DNA of 64,000 bases from Warburgia ugandensis. Its lineage: Eukaryota; Streptophyta; Magnoliopsida; Canellales; Canellaceae. The DNA lies in NCBI GenBank assembly GCA_035236585.1, contig CP141139.1:51653217-51717216 (forward strand), in the 5' to 3' direction. Below the pieces are notes generated by a model. The model was not told where the DNA came from. It did not search any database and worked only from the letters and a program-made list of their open reading frames with translations. A program made the translations under genes and the position numbers. Shown one piece after another: positions 1 to 12,235 of this stretch (position 1 is the stretch's first letter; the number at the start of each line of letters is the position of its first letter).

Positions 1-1290
1 TCCAAATCACAAAATTTCCAAAATTTCACATTTTTAGGGGTTCGTCAAAAAATGTCGCCGATGCCAAAGAAGGTGACCGGATTCTGGTCATCATTGGCAA
101 CACAAATAGTACCCTTTTGTAAAAAAAAATTAATGGGAATGCTCAAAATTGGCTGATTTTTTGTTTTCTAGTTTTTACCCTTTCAATTTCTCCTAAAACC
201 ACAGTTTTTAGTTGGACTTTTCAATGATTTTTAAAGTCACTATTTTTACTATTTTTCTCAATTTTTGGAGTCACTCCTTGACGAATTTTTATGAAGTCAG
301 GGGCATTTTACTCCTAATCACTTAAGGAACATAATGAATGGTTCTGCTTATTGATCAGACACTGTTCTATAGACTATATTTTTCAAACCCACCAATTTTC
401 TCATGGTTTTCATCGTTCTTATCACCGAAAAATAACAAGGAACAGTAGTTGGGAATGGCTGGAAGGGAAAGGAAAAGAAGAAAAGGAAGAGAGGAGGACT
501 TACCTGAGAAGAGTTGGCAGTTGGTGTGGAGCTTCCTTTTATGGCTGGAGAACAAGATGGAGGGAAGGAGATCCATTCTCCTTGGATCTACAGCACAGCA
601 ACTAGAATTGTCTTCAATTCTCATTGCTGGTGAAGTGGGGATCCAACAGAGAGAGGGAAAAGAGGACGGCGGTGGGGTGACAATCATCGTTGATTCCTTT
701 TTGTTGGAGAAATACAAATAGCAGGGAGTGTGTGTCTGGTGCTTGATTGGAAGAGGGAGAGACTAGGGCTTACTGTGCATGTTGTGGGAGAAGGGAGGGG
801 GATACCGTCATTGGCTCTTGCTAGAGAAGGAGATCAGTTGGGAATGGACCTCTTTCCTAGTTGATCAACGTGGGTAGAGGAGAAGTGAAAGGGGGAAAGT
901 CATTTAGTGATGGCTTCCTCCTTTCTTTGGTTACAGACACATGGGGGGGGGGGGGGTTGGGGGGAGAAAGGGAGCAGTTGAGTACACGTGGAGAGTCTGT
1001 CTCCCGCGTGTCAACTCACTCCTCACTAGTCGTCTTAGAATAACATAGATAGGGGTTGCTATTATCAATCTGGACCCCCCCTTTTTCATTTGTAAAACTT
1101 CTATACTAAAGGGTCCTGGTCTCCATTTCATGTGCTCTTAGTGTCGTTGGAAACATCTCATCGAGCACAATCCAATGAACGACCTTTCATCATCATATTT
1201 CAATGTTCTTAATTTATTTTATAATTACTTGATTTTTTATAAAATTTTCATTTTACCTCAAAATTTCTTAAAATTTGCTACAAATCTAGA
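1..1290. repeat. Degenerate LTR-like sequence, no gene
   Basis: No coding region is supported; the ORFs here are low-complexity, Lys/Arg/Glu-rich or hydrophobic readings of purine and pyrimidine tracts. The layout resembles the right half of the LTR-like element at 29776-32767: a 'gaccggattc' phrase near 82, pale T-rich stretches, a purine-rich tract near 440-680, a 'tatcaatctgga' phrase near 1063 and a 'catcgagcac' phrase near 1160 have counterparts in the same order near 31850, 31950, 32400, 32530 and 32655. It may therefore be an old minus-oriented relative. A run of 14 G lies at 943-956. This is eyeball similarity only. Confidence 0.25.
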
Positions 1291-2169
1291 ATGAAATTTC
1301 AAGTCATTTAATCCTTAACAAGATATACAATTCAATAAGTTTTGAGGATTTAAAATTATGCAAAACTACATTCGATTTATGTTTGAACTATCACATGCCT
1401 CACCTACTCAATCCTCCTTGGTTGTCCTATTTTGTCGAATTTGAGAAGATTAACAAGTTAATCTATCTTTAACTTAATTTTAGGACACGAGTGTGGCATT
1501 ATTGACCACTGATCTAATCTAATTCGGTCTAGGAATATAAATGTGACAACCCAGGTTTTTATAATACCTTTTAAATGCAAAAGATATTTACATAGCATGA
1601 TCGATCTCTATTGAAAATTATTTTTGAAAATCAAACAACATTGGAAGAATCTTTTTCTTTTAAATTCATTCTTAGAAACCTTTAGTATCAATTTTCTTTT
1701 CTCAAAAAGGATTTTTGGTTAAATGAACTTACATTTTTACCAAAAATCTGGTAGATTTTCCTCTATTTTTTGGACAGAAGACATCTGATGCATGGCATGC
1801 AAAGTACCTAATAAACATTCATCTAAATTTTAGACGTAATTGGAGACTTCGTCTCCTTTTTAAAAACATCTCACATCCCTAGGACTTATCAGACACAACC
1901 TTTGTCCTTAACCATGTGCATTTTGGGTCCAACAAAATTTTGCTAAGATGATAAACTGCAATACATGTTGGAAGCTATCAATACCCATACACTTAATGTC
2001 ATTCATTTGATAGACTCCATTTTACAGTATTTTGAAGATTGAATCTACATTCACATTATAATGATGGGGCATTACATTTGTGAAATAACTTCTTCTTCTT
2101 TTTCTTTCTAAATCTACATTATAAAGTAACAATTGTAAGATAATGGTTAGTTTTCTTTTTCTTTATTTC
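1291..2169. other. Intergenic, no gene seen
   Basis: AT-rich DNA without a supportable coding region. At 1543 the string TGTGACAACCCAGG resembles the reverse complement of the right ends of elements B and D (ending CCCGGGTCGTCACA and CCCGGGTCGCAACA), so a minus-oriented LTR terminus may lie here; no partner end or target duplication was found. Confidence 0.4.
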
Positions 2170-2370
2170 TTCCTTTTTTTTCTTTGAACTAGTAACTCAT
2201 ACATCCTGTAAGTATTTATATATACACCCTTCCAAACATAGGATACTCTCCCTCAGCACTCAAACACTTTTCCTATATCCCTTAAAGGGATGCGATACAC
2301 TACCTCGAACCCATGAACTACTTTCAGAAGAGAAGCCTTAGCCTAACCATTGGGCTACATTGGCTTTTGT
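2170..2370 (-). mobile_element. Possible tRNA-derived SINE
   Basis: Read on the minus strand, TAGCCCAATGG (plus 2347-2357) resembles a pol III A box and GGTTCGAGG (plus 2303-2311) a B box. The roughly 35 bases between them fit a tRNA-derived promoter. Downstream on the minus strand comes a non-tRNA body ending in a purine-rich tail (pyrimidine-rich on the plus strand, about 2150-2190). The rest of a tRNA cloverleaf is not kept, which argues for a SINE rather than a tRNA gene. Edges are approximate and no target duplication was established. Confidence 0.4.
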
Positions 2371-3889
2371 GCATAATAATTATAAAATTGCCATTGACCA
2401 TAATCTTTTGTTCATCCATACAACTAATTAGTTAGGGAATTTATGTTCTAGTTTTCCTTTAGGATTATTGTCACACTGTTAACATTTTTTCACTAGATGA
2501 GTCCTCACCCAAAAGTCGTATACATTGGATGACTACATTGTTGTTACTTTGAGTTCTAAAATAGATGGTATGAAAATTAACAAAACTAAAAACATCTCAA
2601 AAATTTTAAGGCCTGGATCATTCAAAGTATGTGATTTTCAAGACATGAGCTATCTATGGTAATGCTTAAAACTAACGGTTTGATCACTAAAAAGTGTGGG
2701 CCTCATATGTACGTTTACCACAAAGGCCCAAAAGAAGGTATTACATCATTACTAAAAGGGTGTGGGAATATATTTTCCCATTTGTTAAACAAGGTGTTAT
2801 TTATTTTCTCTCTCTTAAGTTATGTTAGATTTTACTTCTTGAATGGTGTCTATTATCAAACGAGCTTCTTTTTTATTTAATGCGCTCTATTTTGGATGCT
2901 GCATAATTCATGATGTACCTGTGCTATGATTAGTTCATGTGATTGTTCCCCACTTTGATGCCTAATGGGTAAAAGATAAGGTTAGTTAAGAAACTTGGAT
3001 AACAATAGTAACATTAGAATCATCCCAATCTCGTAAATGGAATCGGATTATAAAACGGTTGCCCTAGAAAAAGTGGTGCATGGATGCTGTCTTATGGATC
3101 GTCCATTTAGCATTTCTCATAAAATTAAGAAAATTTTTCGTCCGGATACTCTAAATTTTACCTTCTTTCTCATCGAAGGGTTTAAAGTTTCAATTCGATC
3201 TATTAAATCTCCAAACTTGTCGAAACGATCCTCGCCGACCAATTAGTGATGGACCGCTAAAATCGAGCAGAAATGGTGCATGCGACCTAAACGTAATGCT
3301 TTTCTAGGTGAATTGGGAATTTCAAGTTCTTCATTGCCTTTTACAAAGTGAGGGGACTTGGTTGATGAAATTGGAACTTTAGGCCCTTATTTGAGAAGAT
3401 GTTAAACTCCCACAAGAAAATTTTCCTAAAATTAAAGCTCTAATAAAAAGATCCTTCCACCAACGAAGAGCTATATTTCTCGCCCATAATCAAAGTGGAG
3501 ACCACTTATTCAATGACCTATAGGATTGATTTGCTAAGAAATGCTATAGTCAACTGTACAACACTCTAAAAATGGGCTTAAAATTCAGATTGGGTTCGGT
3601 TAGATTGGTGATCCAAAACATTCATCTTCTACAACACATTTAGATAGGCCCTCCTCCATAAAAATTGTCAAAATGGTCCCGGTTAAGACTTTCCTACATT
3701 TTTTGTAAACATTTTAAACTGTTCATTGTCCACTGCTAAATAAGAGTGGTTACGATCACGTGGATTAATCAACCAAAAAGTGGGCCTCCGCACTGTGAAA
3801 GTGGGGCCGAGTGGTCTCCGTCAAAATCAAAATCATGTAAACAGCCGGAGTGATCTACACGCCCGACCAAAACATAACAAACTTGTTTT
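2371..3889. other. Intergenic, upstream of RING gene
   Basis: No supportable coding region. The right part (about 3750-3890) is less AT-rich and probably includes the promoter of the RING-finger gene, but no TATA box could be assigned with confidence. Confidence 0.4.
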
Positions 3890-6811
3890 TCAGTTTTGAA
3901 CAGTGGGGAAGATCCTTCTGGGTTCCTCCGTTTCAGGTGAAGGGAAAAAACAGAAGATTATAAATTCATTGCAGTTCATGATTTTGACGTTTCCAGGGAA
4001 ATCGTATAGAGAGAAAGGGAGGAGAGAGAGAGAGAGTGGAGAATTTTCTCTTCTTCTTCTTCCTATACTCTCTTGAATCCTCCTCTTCCTCCTTCTCCTC
4101 CTCTTCCTTGATCGATCCCAAATTCGCGATTGTTGAATACGGTCAGATCGTCTCTCCAATTTCGTTGATAGATGCAATTTTTTTTATTTTAGAGTTGCAA
4201 AATCCTATATTTTGGGATCAAAATTAGGATTTTGCTTCCGTTCTTATGATTCCGTTGTTATTCCTGCGGAAAATGCTTGATTGTGCCCTAAGTTTCATGT
4301 TTTCTTCCTTCTTTTATGTCATTCAATTTCATCGATGGCATCTTGAATCGGGGTAGAAGAGTTTGGGGGTTGTGCTTGATGGTCGTTTTAGATGTGATTT
4401 TTTGTTAGAACTTCCGTCTTTTTTCTCTTTCTTTTTCTTTTTCTTTTTTTCTTTTGAGGGGGTGGGTTCTGGTTGCTGTCGGCCTATAAACTGGTGGATT
4501 TGGCTCGAGCTTGTTGCTTTATTGAAAGTAAAAATAATGCATTTAGAAGTTTGATATGTGTACTTTGTATTTGGAAATTAATTGGATGTAACATTGTATT
4601 TTTCAGTTATAGTGTTCATGAAATTGTGCTATAAATTGGCTGCAAATGGTTAATCTTTGGGATTGTTTAGTGCTCAGTCTGTGTGTGGAACCTGGCATTT
4701 ATTGGTCAGATTTTGCTCGCAGAAATGGGGCAGTTTTCCCCAGTTGTCAAGTAAAGTGTGACTTTATAATGTCTGCCTGCTTTTGTGACTCATGTTTATG
4801 TCATGATGGACTTGAGCTACTTGCTTTTGAAATTTGTGACGTGATGGCACCATAACAAAAATCTTTGTCATGTCTTCACTTTGGAACCATGGATTGCTGA
4901 TTTCCGTGTAGCTATCTCTGACTAAGATTGTGAAGGAATATAATGAGGTTGAGGAGGAGGAGGAGGATGTCGTGCGTCTCAAAATAGAAACTGGCTTATA
5001 CAGGAACTAACTTTACGAGGGCAAATTTAATAGGGAGGAACTAACTAATTGTTACAGAGACTGCTTACATAGGGAGATGCTATGTATTGCAAATTGTTTC
5101 GATTAGTAATATATAACTAAGGAGAAGGTATGTAAGACAGCATATACAGTCATACTACATTTATAGAAATAAAGAATACGAATCATTTATGGTAAAATAT
5201 CTAAACTAGAATGAGTATCCAATGGAAGAAATGAGTGATTTGGAATTTTATGGAGAATCTGATTTCATTGAATGTGGAGTGATTCGAATTCATGCGTACT
5301 ATAAGATAGAGAAATATGACAAAGCATTTATGGAAAGTGATTGATGACTATCCAATAGAAGAAGTGAGTGATTTGAAAATTTATGGAGAATCTCATTTTA
5401 ACAAATATGTGATAAGCAACAGCAGAAGGAAATCCTGGTGAGTCAATTCCCAATCAAGACAGATGAATATGTTGAGGAGATTATTTTGGTATCGAAAGAG
5501 TTTTCAGTAATATTATGCTGGTGCAATTCAATTTTCAACAACTTAGAGCTTCATGAATTTGAACTTTCTGAATATATTTCTCAAAGAAGAGAAAGGATTT
5601 TCTATGCATTCCAATCCAAAATTGGGAAAAGATATATAGCCTTGGAAGAAGGCATGTTATGAACTTGATTGTATATTAATATCAGAACAGTTTTGCCAGG
5701 TTTAAATTTGAGAAGGCTTAAATTGAAATAGAATGCAAAATTTGGATTTTTTAAGTTAGAAATAATGGATTCCAAGGTTATTGTTTCCATCCTATAGGAT
5801 TCTAACTTGTTCAGGATTCATTTAGAGTATATTGAAGTAATACTCAATGTGGTCTTTGGAGAAGTTTTGGACTTAAGAAGGTTTTTAGTGTTAGATATAC
5901 CTTTAAAGCTACATTTTTGGAGAGTAATAAAGTATTCTTAGTTTGTGCAAAGTATCTTTTCTTATCTACTGGTACACTGAAAAGAATACCTAGTTCTCTT
6001 GATTCCGTTCTCATATTGTTTTTTGTAAGGGTTCTAAAATTCTATTGCCCGTCCTCCAGTTGAATTTTTTTCTGAAGTAATATGTAATTGGTTTTGGAGC
6101 GGGTCGATTCTTGCATTAGATCTGTCTTTGTAGCCACTTTATCTTGATAAGCAATTTTCTTATGTAATAGAGGGGTTTGAGCCATCGAGGAGTCATATGT
6201 TTATTTTTTGGAAACCATTTGCATGATTGGGGTACATTCCCTAAGTTTTTGGGTTTAACTTTGTTTTACCGGAGTCTGTTGCTGTCCTATCGGAGGCGTG
6301 ATCGTCTTGGCATTCTCATGTTAGAGACCAACTGCTTTAGCCTTTGTTTCTTTTTGGAGTGTCTTCAAATATTTGGAAGAAGAGACGTCAAAAAGACTTC
6401 AAAGATAGAAGTTGTTCACTTGGTAGGTTATTATTTTGATGCAGATCGTATGAGTATTAATACTGATAATCTTGGATCAATCTTAAAATGGTTGTTTGTT
6501 AGTTAGGTACTTCCTGGGAAAGAGTTTTGATCAGTGTCACCGCAAGCTGACAGGGCGGCCGTTTAGTGTAACTTTCCTGTCATTTTATATGAATGTGACT
6601 TGCAAGTCTTGCTTTGAATTGCTAGAAGTTTGAGGTAAACTCATTGCACAATATACTATTTGTTTCCAGGTGATAAGGAACTCTGTCAATTATTACACCT
6701 GACAAGTGGACTACCCTCTGGATTCTGATAGCAAAAAGTCTCTTTTGTTTTGGACTCTACTGGTGCAATTGCGGATGATTGTTTTGCAATAAAATCTCTT
6801 CCACCGTGACA
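3890..6811 (+). other. Probable 5' leader and leader intron of RING gene
   Basis: A GA repeat at about 4021-4036, followed by CT-rich sequence at 4045-4110, is typical of a plant 5' untranslated region and suggests a first non-coding exon near 3900-4200. No protein domain is seen between there and the RING start codon. T-rich sequence ending TTTGTTTCCAG at about 6669 looks like a splice acceptor, so a leader intron of roughly 2.4 kb is likely. The donor cannot be chosen from sequence alone. The many short ORFs in the interval look like chance readings of intron DNA. Confidence 0.45.
5218..5405. repeat. Diverged direct duplication in the intron
   Basis: A segment of about 50 bases beginning tatccaat(g/a)gaagaa and ending tatggagaatct occurs at about 5216-5266 and again at about 5348-5398, roughly 130 bases apart, with a handful of differences. 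Confidence 0.6.
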
Positions 6812-7618
6812 ATGTGGAGTTTTGCCTCAAATGCTTTATCTGGAAAAAGCATAGGACCAAAGAACAATCATGCAGAGCCAAGTCGAGCTGGTTCAGATAG
6901 CTCAGATGATGAGGCTTCTTCAAGTGCAAGGGAGGAAGGGCTGGAATGCCCAATATGTTGGGAATCCTTCAATGTTGTTGAGAATGTACCTTATGTCCTG
7001 TGGTGTGGTCATACCCTATGCAAGAGCTGCATCCTTGGTCTCCAATGGGCTGTCGTGAAATTCCCAACTCTACTAGTGCAACTGCCTCTATTCATATCCT
7101 GTCCATGGTGCCAACTATTATTCTTTCGCCTTGTTTACAAGGGAAATCTCAAGTTTCCTCGGAAGAACTTTTTCTTGCTATGGATGGTCGAGAGCATGAA
7201 TGGTGATAGAGGAAAATTTCATTCTACCTTTTGTGGGGATCATCATGGGGATTTGTCTTCAAACAAGGGCATAACCCTGAGAAGTCAAGTTAATCAGAGT
7301 AACCTCGGAAGAGTTCCATACATGCATCTAGAGCGTGTTCAACCAAACATTAGTGATAACAGCTTTGTCCCTGACTACCTGAACATTGAGAGGCTCCATG
7401 CTTCCTTACGGAAGCCCCTAGTTTTCTTTGTTCACTTAACTGCAAAGTTCCCACTGGTTATCATATTTCTTTTGATAATCTTATATGCTTTCCCAGCCAG
7501 TGCTGCCATTCTTGCCTTGTACATCCTTATCACAGTTCTGTTTGCTTTGCCTTCTTTTCTGATAATATACTTTGCTTACCCAAGCTTGGATTGTCTAGTG
7601 AGGGAAATCATTGCCTGA
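6812..7618 (+). CDS. RING-finger membrane protein, probable E3 ubiquitin ligase
   Basis: A 268-residue intact reading frame. The ATG at 6812 is chosen because an in-frame TGA lies at 6776 and no other ATG intervenes; the next in-frame Met is around residue 125, past the RING. Residues 25-45 are Ser/Asp/Glu-rich and probably disordered. A C3HC4 RING follows: C46, C49, C65, H67, C70, C73, C97, C100, with an unusually long gap (23 residues) between the sixth and seventh ligands. Conserved hydrophobic and basic sequence continues to about residue 130. The C-terminus (about 211-257) is strongly hydrophobic and would form two membrane segments, so the RING should face the cytosol on an internal membrane. 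The family role is transfer of ubiquitin from an E2 to a substrate; substrate and pathway are unknown. The CDS is uninterrupted in one exon. I recognise the plant family but cannot give a safe gene symbol. Confidence 0.88.
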   Translation: MWSFASNALSGKSIGPKNNHAEPSRAGSDSSDDEASSSAREEGLECPICWESFNVVENVPYVLWCGHTLCKSCILGLQWAVVKFPTLLVQLPLFISCPWCQLLFFRLVYKGNLKFPRKNFFLLWMVESMNGDRGKFHSTFCGDHHGDLSSNKGITLRSQVNQSNLGRVPYMHLERVQPNISDNSFVPDYLNIERLHASLRKPLVFFVHLTAKFPLVIIFLLIILYAFPASAAILALYILITVLFALPSFLIIYFAYPSLDCLVREIIA

Positions 7619-8361
7619 ATGTCACTTATCTCTCATCTATAAATCCTGTGAATAGAAGCTTGCATCCATGGAGTGATGCCCTCTACATATCTGTCCAACT
7701 TTCTGTGTTATTCGACGACTCATCTGTTTCTGAAGATAACCTAGTTGCTGTCACTGCTGGGGAATTAAGTACTTTTCCTGCACACCCAAGTCGATCATTT
7801 TATGCTGAGAAGCAGTAAGCACCCGGTGATCTTGCCAGCACATAGTTAAGAAAGGTCTCAAGAGACTGAATGCTTGCTTCTGTAGTTATCCAGCTATGTT
7901 GGTTGAAGTAGAGATCGTAAAGTTGAATTTTCCACATTATTAAGAAGTGGATATTCTGTGTCAAGCATGCACTTGGGAGAACTCTCAGCTTAGCATCTCA
8001 CCTAAGTAGGGAGAGAGCTGGTTCAGAATTTGTGGCACCAAATCAGTTTAATTGCACCAAAATATGTTGGATTATATAATTCACTGCCCTTCACGCTGCA
8101 ATGACCATAATGTCCTTACTCGGTCTAATCCTTTGTTTGATCTGGAAAGGTTTGTACTTGTGCCCCTTACATTCACCAGGTCAGAAGAAGAAAATCAAGG
8201 ACCCATAAAATAGAACTGTCATTTGTTTAATCGAAAATTTTAATTTAGAGAAAGGTAATAGAGAAAGAGAGAACTCCAGCGATGCATTTGAGTACGGGGC
8301 GTTTTCATGATGGATAGAATTTCTTTCGGTATTTAAATTCCCCTCTCGGTTGCAGGCAGCC
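7619..8361 (+). other. 3' untranslated region of RING gene, then spacer
   Basis: No conserved coding sequence. A 75-codon reading frame overlapping the end of the RING CDS (7591-7818) has no recognisable domain and lies where the 3' untranslated region is expected. No clear AATAAA was found. The spacer also holds whatever promoter the downstream PPR copy had. Confidence 0.5.
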
Positions 8362-9968
8362 ATGATTAGCACAACTACGTTAAACTCAATTGTTGCGCCT
8401 TCTCAATTCAAATGCCTCCATTACGGACCTAAAACTCCTGTCATTGAGTAGCTCCGCCATATCTACTATCCAGAAGTGCTCTTCTCTGAAGCAACTCAAG
8501 CAAAGGCATGCTCAAATTCTCAAAACGTACTCCTCTACGGACAATTTCACTATGAGCAAGCTGATTTCCTCAGCTATCTCTGAATTTTGTGCCCTTATCA
8601 TGCAACTTCAATCTTTTAGCAAATCAATAGCCCTAATCATTTTATATGGAACACCATGATCAAAGCTTTCTCAGCTTCCTCCACTCTCTCTGAAAGAGCT
8701 CTGTTTCTTTTCATAAAGATGCAGGAAGAGCAGGGACAATCTGTCTCTCCGGGAGGGTGAACAAATTCATGGGGTTCTTTTGAAATCTGGTCTACAATTT
8801 GACAAGTACATACAGAGTTCTCGTGGACTCCATGCTGCTTGTTTGCGGATCGAGTGGGCACGCCTTGTATATGAAAATATGCCCTTGCGAAGCTTGGTTT
8901 CATCAACAGCACTGATTGATGGTTATGCTAAAGCTGGAAAAATCAATGCTGCAAGGGAGGTTTTCAATGGGGTGGAAGAGAAAGATCAAATTCTATGGAC
9001 TTCCGTTATATCTGGATATGCTAAAAGTGACCAACGGGAAGAGGCTTTGCAAATCTTCCAACTGATGCTTCAAGATGGCTTTGTGAAAGCTTCAGACAGC
9101 GTCATACCAAGTGTGCTTTCAGCTTGTGCTAGATTAGGTGCCCTAGAGACAGGTACGTGGTTGCATCGATACCTCAAACAGCGCAGAATTAAACTCACTA
9201 TCAAGATGGCTACAGCTTTAGTTGATATGTATGCAAAGTGTGTCGCCATTGGGGCCGCATCTCAGGTGTTTGAAGAAATCGTGAGACCAGAAGTAGTAGC
9301 TTGGAATGCCATGATCTCGGGCTTTGCCTTGGAGGGCAATGGGCAGGCTGCCCTTGGCTTCTTAGAGAGAATGGAGAGGGCTGGTATCCAGCCTAATGCA
9401 AGCACATTTGTTTCAGTCCTAAAGTGCCTGTGCTCATTCAGGAATGGTGAATGAAGGTAAACTGAAGTTTGACCAGACGAAAATGGATTACAGTATGGAG
9501 CCAAAGATGGAACATTATGGGTGCATGGTTGATCCACTCGGAAGAGCTGGGTTTCTAGAAGAAGCAGAGGAGTTCATCAAATCCATGCCCCTTAAGCCTG
9601 ATGCTATAATTTGGAGGATATTGCTTGATGCATGTAGGAGCCACTATGATGTGAAAAGAGCTGAGTTTGCGCTGAACAAGCTTTTGGAGCTTGGGTCTTG
9701 TCAATCTACGGAATTTGTTATTCTTGCCAATATTTATGCTTCTCTAAATAGATATGTTGATGCTGGAAAAGTGAGGAGATTGATGAAGGGTAGAGGAATT
9801 GGAAAGACGGCTGGTTACAGTTGGACAGAGGTGGAAGGGGTTGTCCATAGTTTTGTTGCAGCAGATAAGTCCCATCCGAAGACTGATGAGATCTATTTGA
9901 TGTTGGCGGAGTTGATGGAAGCGATACAATTTGTTTTTATTAGAGATGATCTCTTGGAAAGGCAATGA
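8362..9968 (+). pseudogene. PPR protein (PLS class, E/E+ type), disrupted
   Basis: Plant PPR proteins bind organellar RNA; the PLS/E class usually acts in C-to-U editing. The order of blocks is right: an N-terminal leader with IQKCSSLKQLKQ (about 8465), PPR motifs through the centre (for example LIDGYAKAGKINAAREVF near 8916 and WTSVISGYAKS near 9000), a C-terminal E region (MEHYGCMVDPLGRAG near 9510) and an E+ motif (GYSWTEVEGVVHSF near 9810). No DYW deaminase domain follows. The frame is broken several times: an N-terminal shift before 8400, a shift near 8597, an in-frame TAG at 8617-8619, a TGA at 8758-8760 where sequence that should hold part of the PPR array is missing, and one extra A in the AAA at 9421-9423, which leads to a stop at 9452-9454. 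Without that A the reading passes cleanly into the frame at 9444. Such intron-poor genes rarely survive this damage, so it is called a pseudogene. Confidence 0.88.
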
Positions 9969-10265
9969 CACTTGCTTGGAATGATTTAATGGGAATGCTG
10001 TGTGTTGTTGAGTGGTACTCCCCACATTTTTTGTGGACGTGAGGAATTCAACGTTGAAAGCACTGATGATACTCGGATGCTAGCTAACGTGCCCTGTTTC
10101 CTCCGAAATCACGAACAACAACTAAAATAGAGGATATCGATTACCAACCCTATGAAAGCCATTTGGTAACCAAACCCTCCCATCACTTTTCGTTCGTGCG
10201 TACGGCATGGGAAAGCAACCAGCAAAAAAGGGGAAGCGCTCGATGTAGAAGGGGATCAACGAAAA
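9969..10265. other. Intergenic, nothing recognised
   Basis: Less AT-rich DNA between the PPR pseudogene and the first transposon. No feature seen. Confidence 0.5.
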
Positions 10266-11606
10266 GGAAAACTACAGTTTATTATCTTCAACTGTAGTTT
10301 TTCTTACAGTTTAGTCCTTTACCGCAAGTCCCACCATGCAACCTTTGTCGATGGATGATGTAATAGTTTAATGTTTTCTTAATTTTTTAGGGACTAAAGT
10401 GAAAAATACAATATTTATGGATTAATTTGTTAGTTGCAGAAATCTCATCGAAAAAGATGATCGGAGCTTTCTACTAGTGAGATTTAAAATCTGCATGTGA
10501 TTTATTTTTTTCCAAGTTTAGGAAAATGATTTTTAGATCTAGAATTTAGAGATTCTAATCTTTAAACCTATAAATTTTGGATGATTTTTAGTAAAAAAAT
10601 ATATTTAAATTTTGTCAAAAAATGGCTAAATTTAAAATTCTCGTATGAATCCCCTGTTTTTTGGAGTTTTAGAAAATGGTTTTTAGACCTAGAATCTAGA
10701 TGTTCTTACTTATGAACACTTAAAATTTGGATGATTTTTAGTGAATAATGCATTTGAGGCTTTGCTAAGAAAAATGTTGTGCGACCCTGAAGACCTTGAT
10801 TTTTATATTTTTTATATTCTAAAATATAATTTTAAAATTTAGATTCTAGTCAATCTAATTTATGAAACCTTTGTATTTTGAAAATATTTTGTGGGAAATG
10901 TATTCAGATTTTTGTTGGAAAATGATCATTGGTATTCATTCTAGTCATCTTCTTCAACGAGATTTAGAATTACCTACAACTATAGTTGCTTGAACGTCAA
11001 ATGCATTAAAGAGCTGATATGTGTAATGTCTACAAAAACTTTACATGAAAAGAAAATTGTGGGACCATTATGAAAAATGTTTGGAAAACTTAAAAACGAA
11101 ACATAATGAAAATATAAGAGAAACGAAAGTGAAATAAGAGAAGCACGAGATAGAGTGAAAAAGGAAAGAGTGAAAGGAAAAAGTAGTTGTACAAAGGAAA
11201 GAATTGAAACATTTAGACTTCAAGTGAATGCAACACGCGTAATTAAAGTGGTGTTTCTTGTGGGTTTTGATAGAGTTTTCTATCGATTTTCTTTAGTCTT
11301 AGATGAGCTTTTCATTAGTATTTTAGGAGTTAATCCAGATATATTGGATGAGTTTCACATAAGCTTCACATTATATTAGAGATGGTTTCTTATCTATATA
11401 TAAAATGAATTTTTGGAGAAATAAGTTTCACATGTGCTATTAAGGTATTTGGTAACTATGTCTACAGCTTACAATGTAGTTCGTAGACTATTAATTTTCA
11501 CTTTTAGCCTCTGAATAAATCTAATAAAATTTTATATTATAAAATTATGGGACCCACATCATATCTCATTAATGTTTGCGGACAAAATATGTACGAAGAG
11601 ACTTAA
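10266..11606 (+). mobile_element. TIR DNA transposon copy 1, left part (non-coding)
   Basis: Starts GGAAAACTACAGTTTATTATC and is collinear with the element at 41195-42241. Its right end lies beyond an inserted LTR-like element, at 16892-16992. The end there (reverse complement GGAAAAACTATACTTTCCTACC) is an inverted repeat of the start. It encodes no protein. It contains about three diverged tandem units of roughly 165 bases (near 10480, 10640 and 10800), each with 'tttttagatctagaat'-like and 'aaaatttggatgattttt'-like phrases. Relative to copy 2 it carries about 400 extra bases at roughly 11020-11440. The superfamily cannot be fixed because the target duplication is unclear. Confidence 0.6.
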
Positions 11607-12182
11607 TGTAATAACCCCATTTTTTATGAATATAATTAAATTATTAAAAATTAAAAGTTAAAATTTTAAAAGTGGAACTGGAACTTTGAGTTCCAGGAAA
11701 ATTTATTTTTATAAAAGTAAAATCAAGACTTAAAACTTGAATATTTATAATGTACTCGAATAACAGATCAGAATGACTGTAAGTACGTCAAATTCTGAAT
11801 CCAGATGAAAAATTCTTATTTTTCTCTATTTTTATGAATAAAGAGTAAAATAGCAATTTTACTCATAATCGAGACCTAAGACATCAAAATTTAGAATGTA
11901 CTCAAAAAATATATTGAAATGACATTAAGTACGCTCAATTCCAAGTTCATAGAAATAAACCCTATTTTTCTCTATTTTTGGAATTAAAAGGGCAAATTGG
12001 TCGTTTCACAACTATGTGGGGCCCACAAGGTGGGCTAACGGTCTGGAAGACCACCATCATGAGTCAAACCACTACCAGCTGCTAGTGGAGAAGGAGGTGA
12101 TAGTGAGAATCCAATGCCAATTTAATAATAAAAAGAATTGAAACATGATAATTACATGTAATCATAAAAAATTCAAAAACAC

Positions 12183-12190
12183 CTATAAAT
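12183..12190 (+). promoter_or_regulatory. TATA box of element A
   Basis: CTATAAAT, about 577 bases inside the element. Element B has CCCTATAAATAG at the same relative place (24669-24680), in the same surrounding sequence, which supports a conserved LTR promoter. Confidence 0.5.
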
Positions 12191-12232
12191 ATTCCATAAA
12201 AATTCCCAAAATTTTTCCTAACATTCTTCACA

Positions 12233-12235
<3 letters not shown>

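Noticed and set aside
2303-2357. tRNA gene on the minus strand
   Set aside because: A- and B-box-like strings are present, but the acceptor and other stems of a cloverleaf are not; a SINE fits better.
6177-6506. 109-codon ORF before the RING gene
   Set aside because: No recognisable motif; it lies in the probable leader intron.
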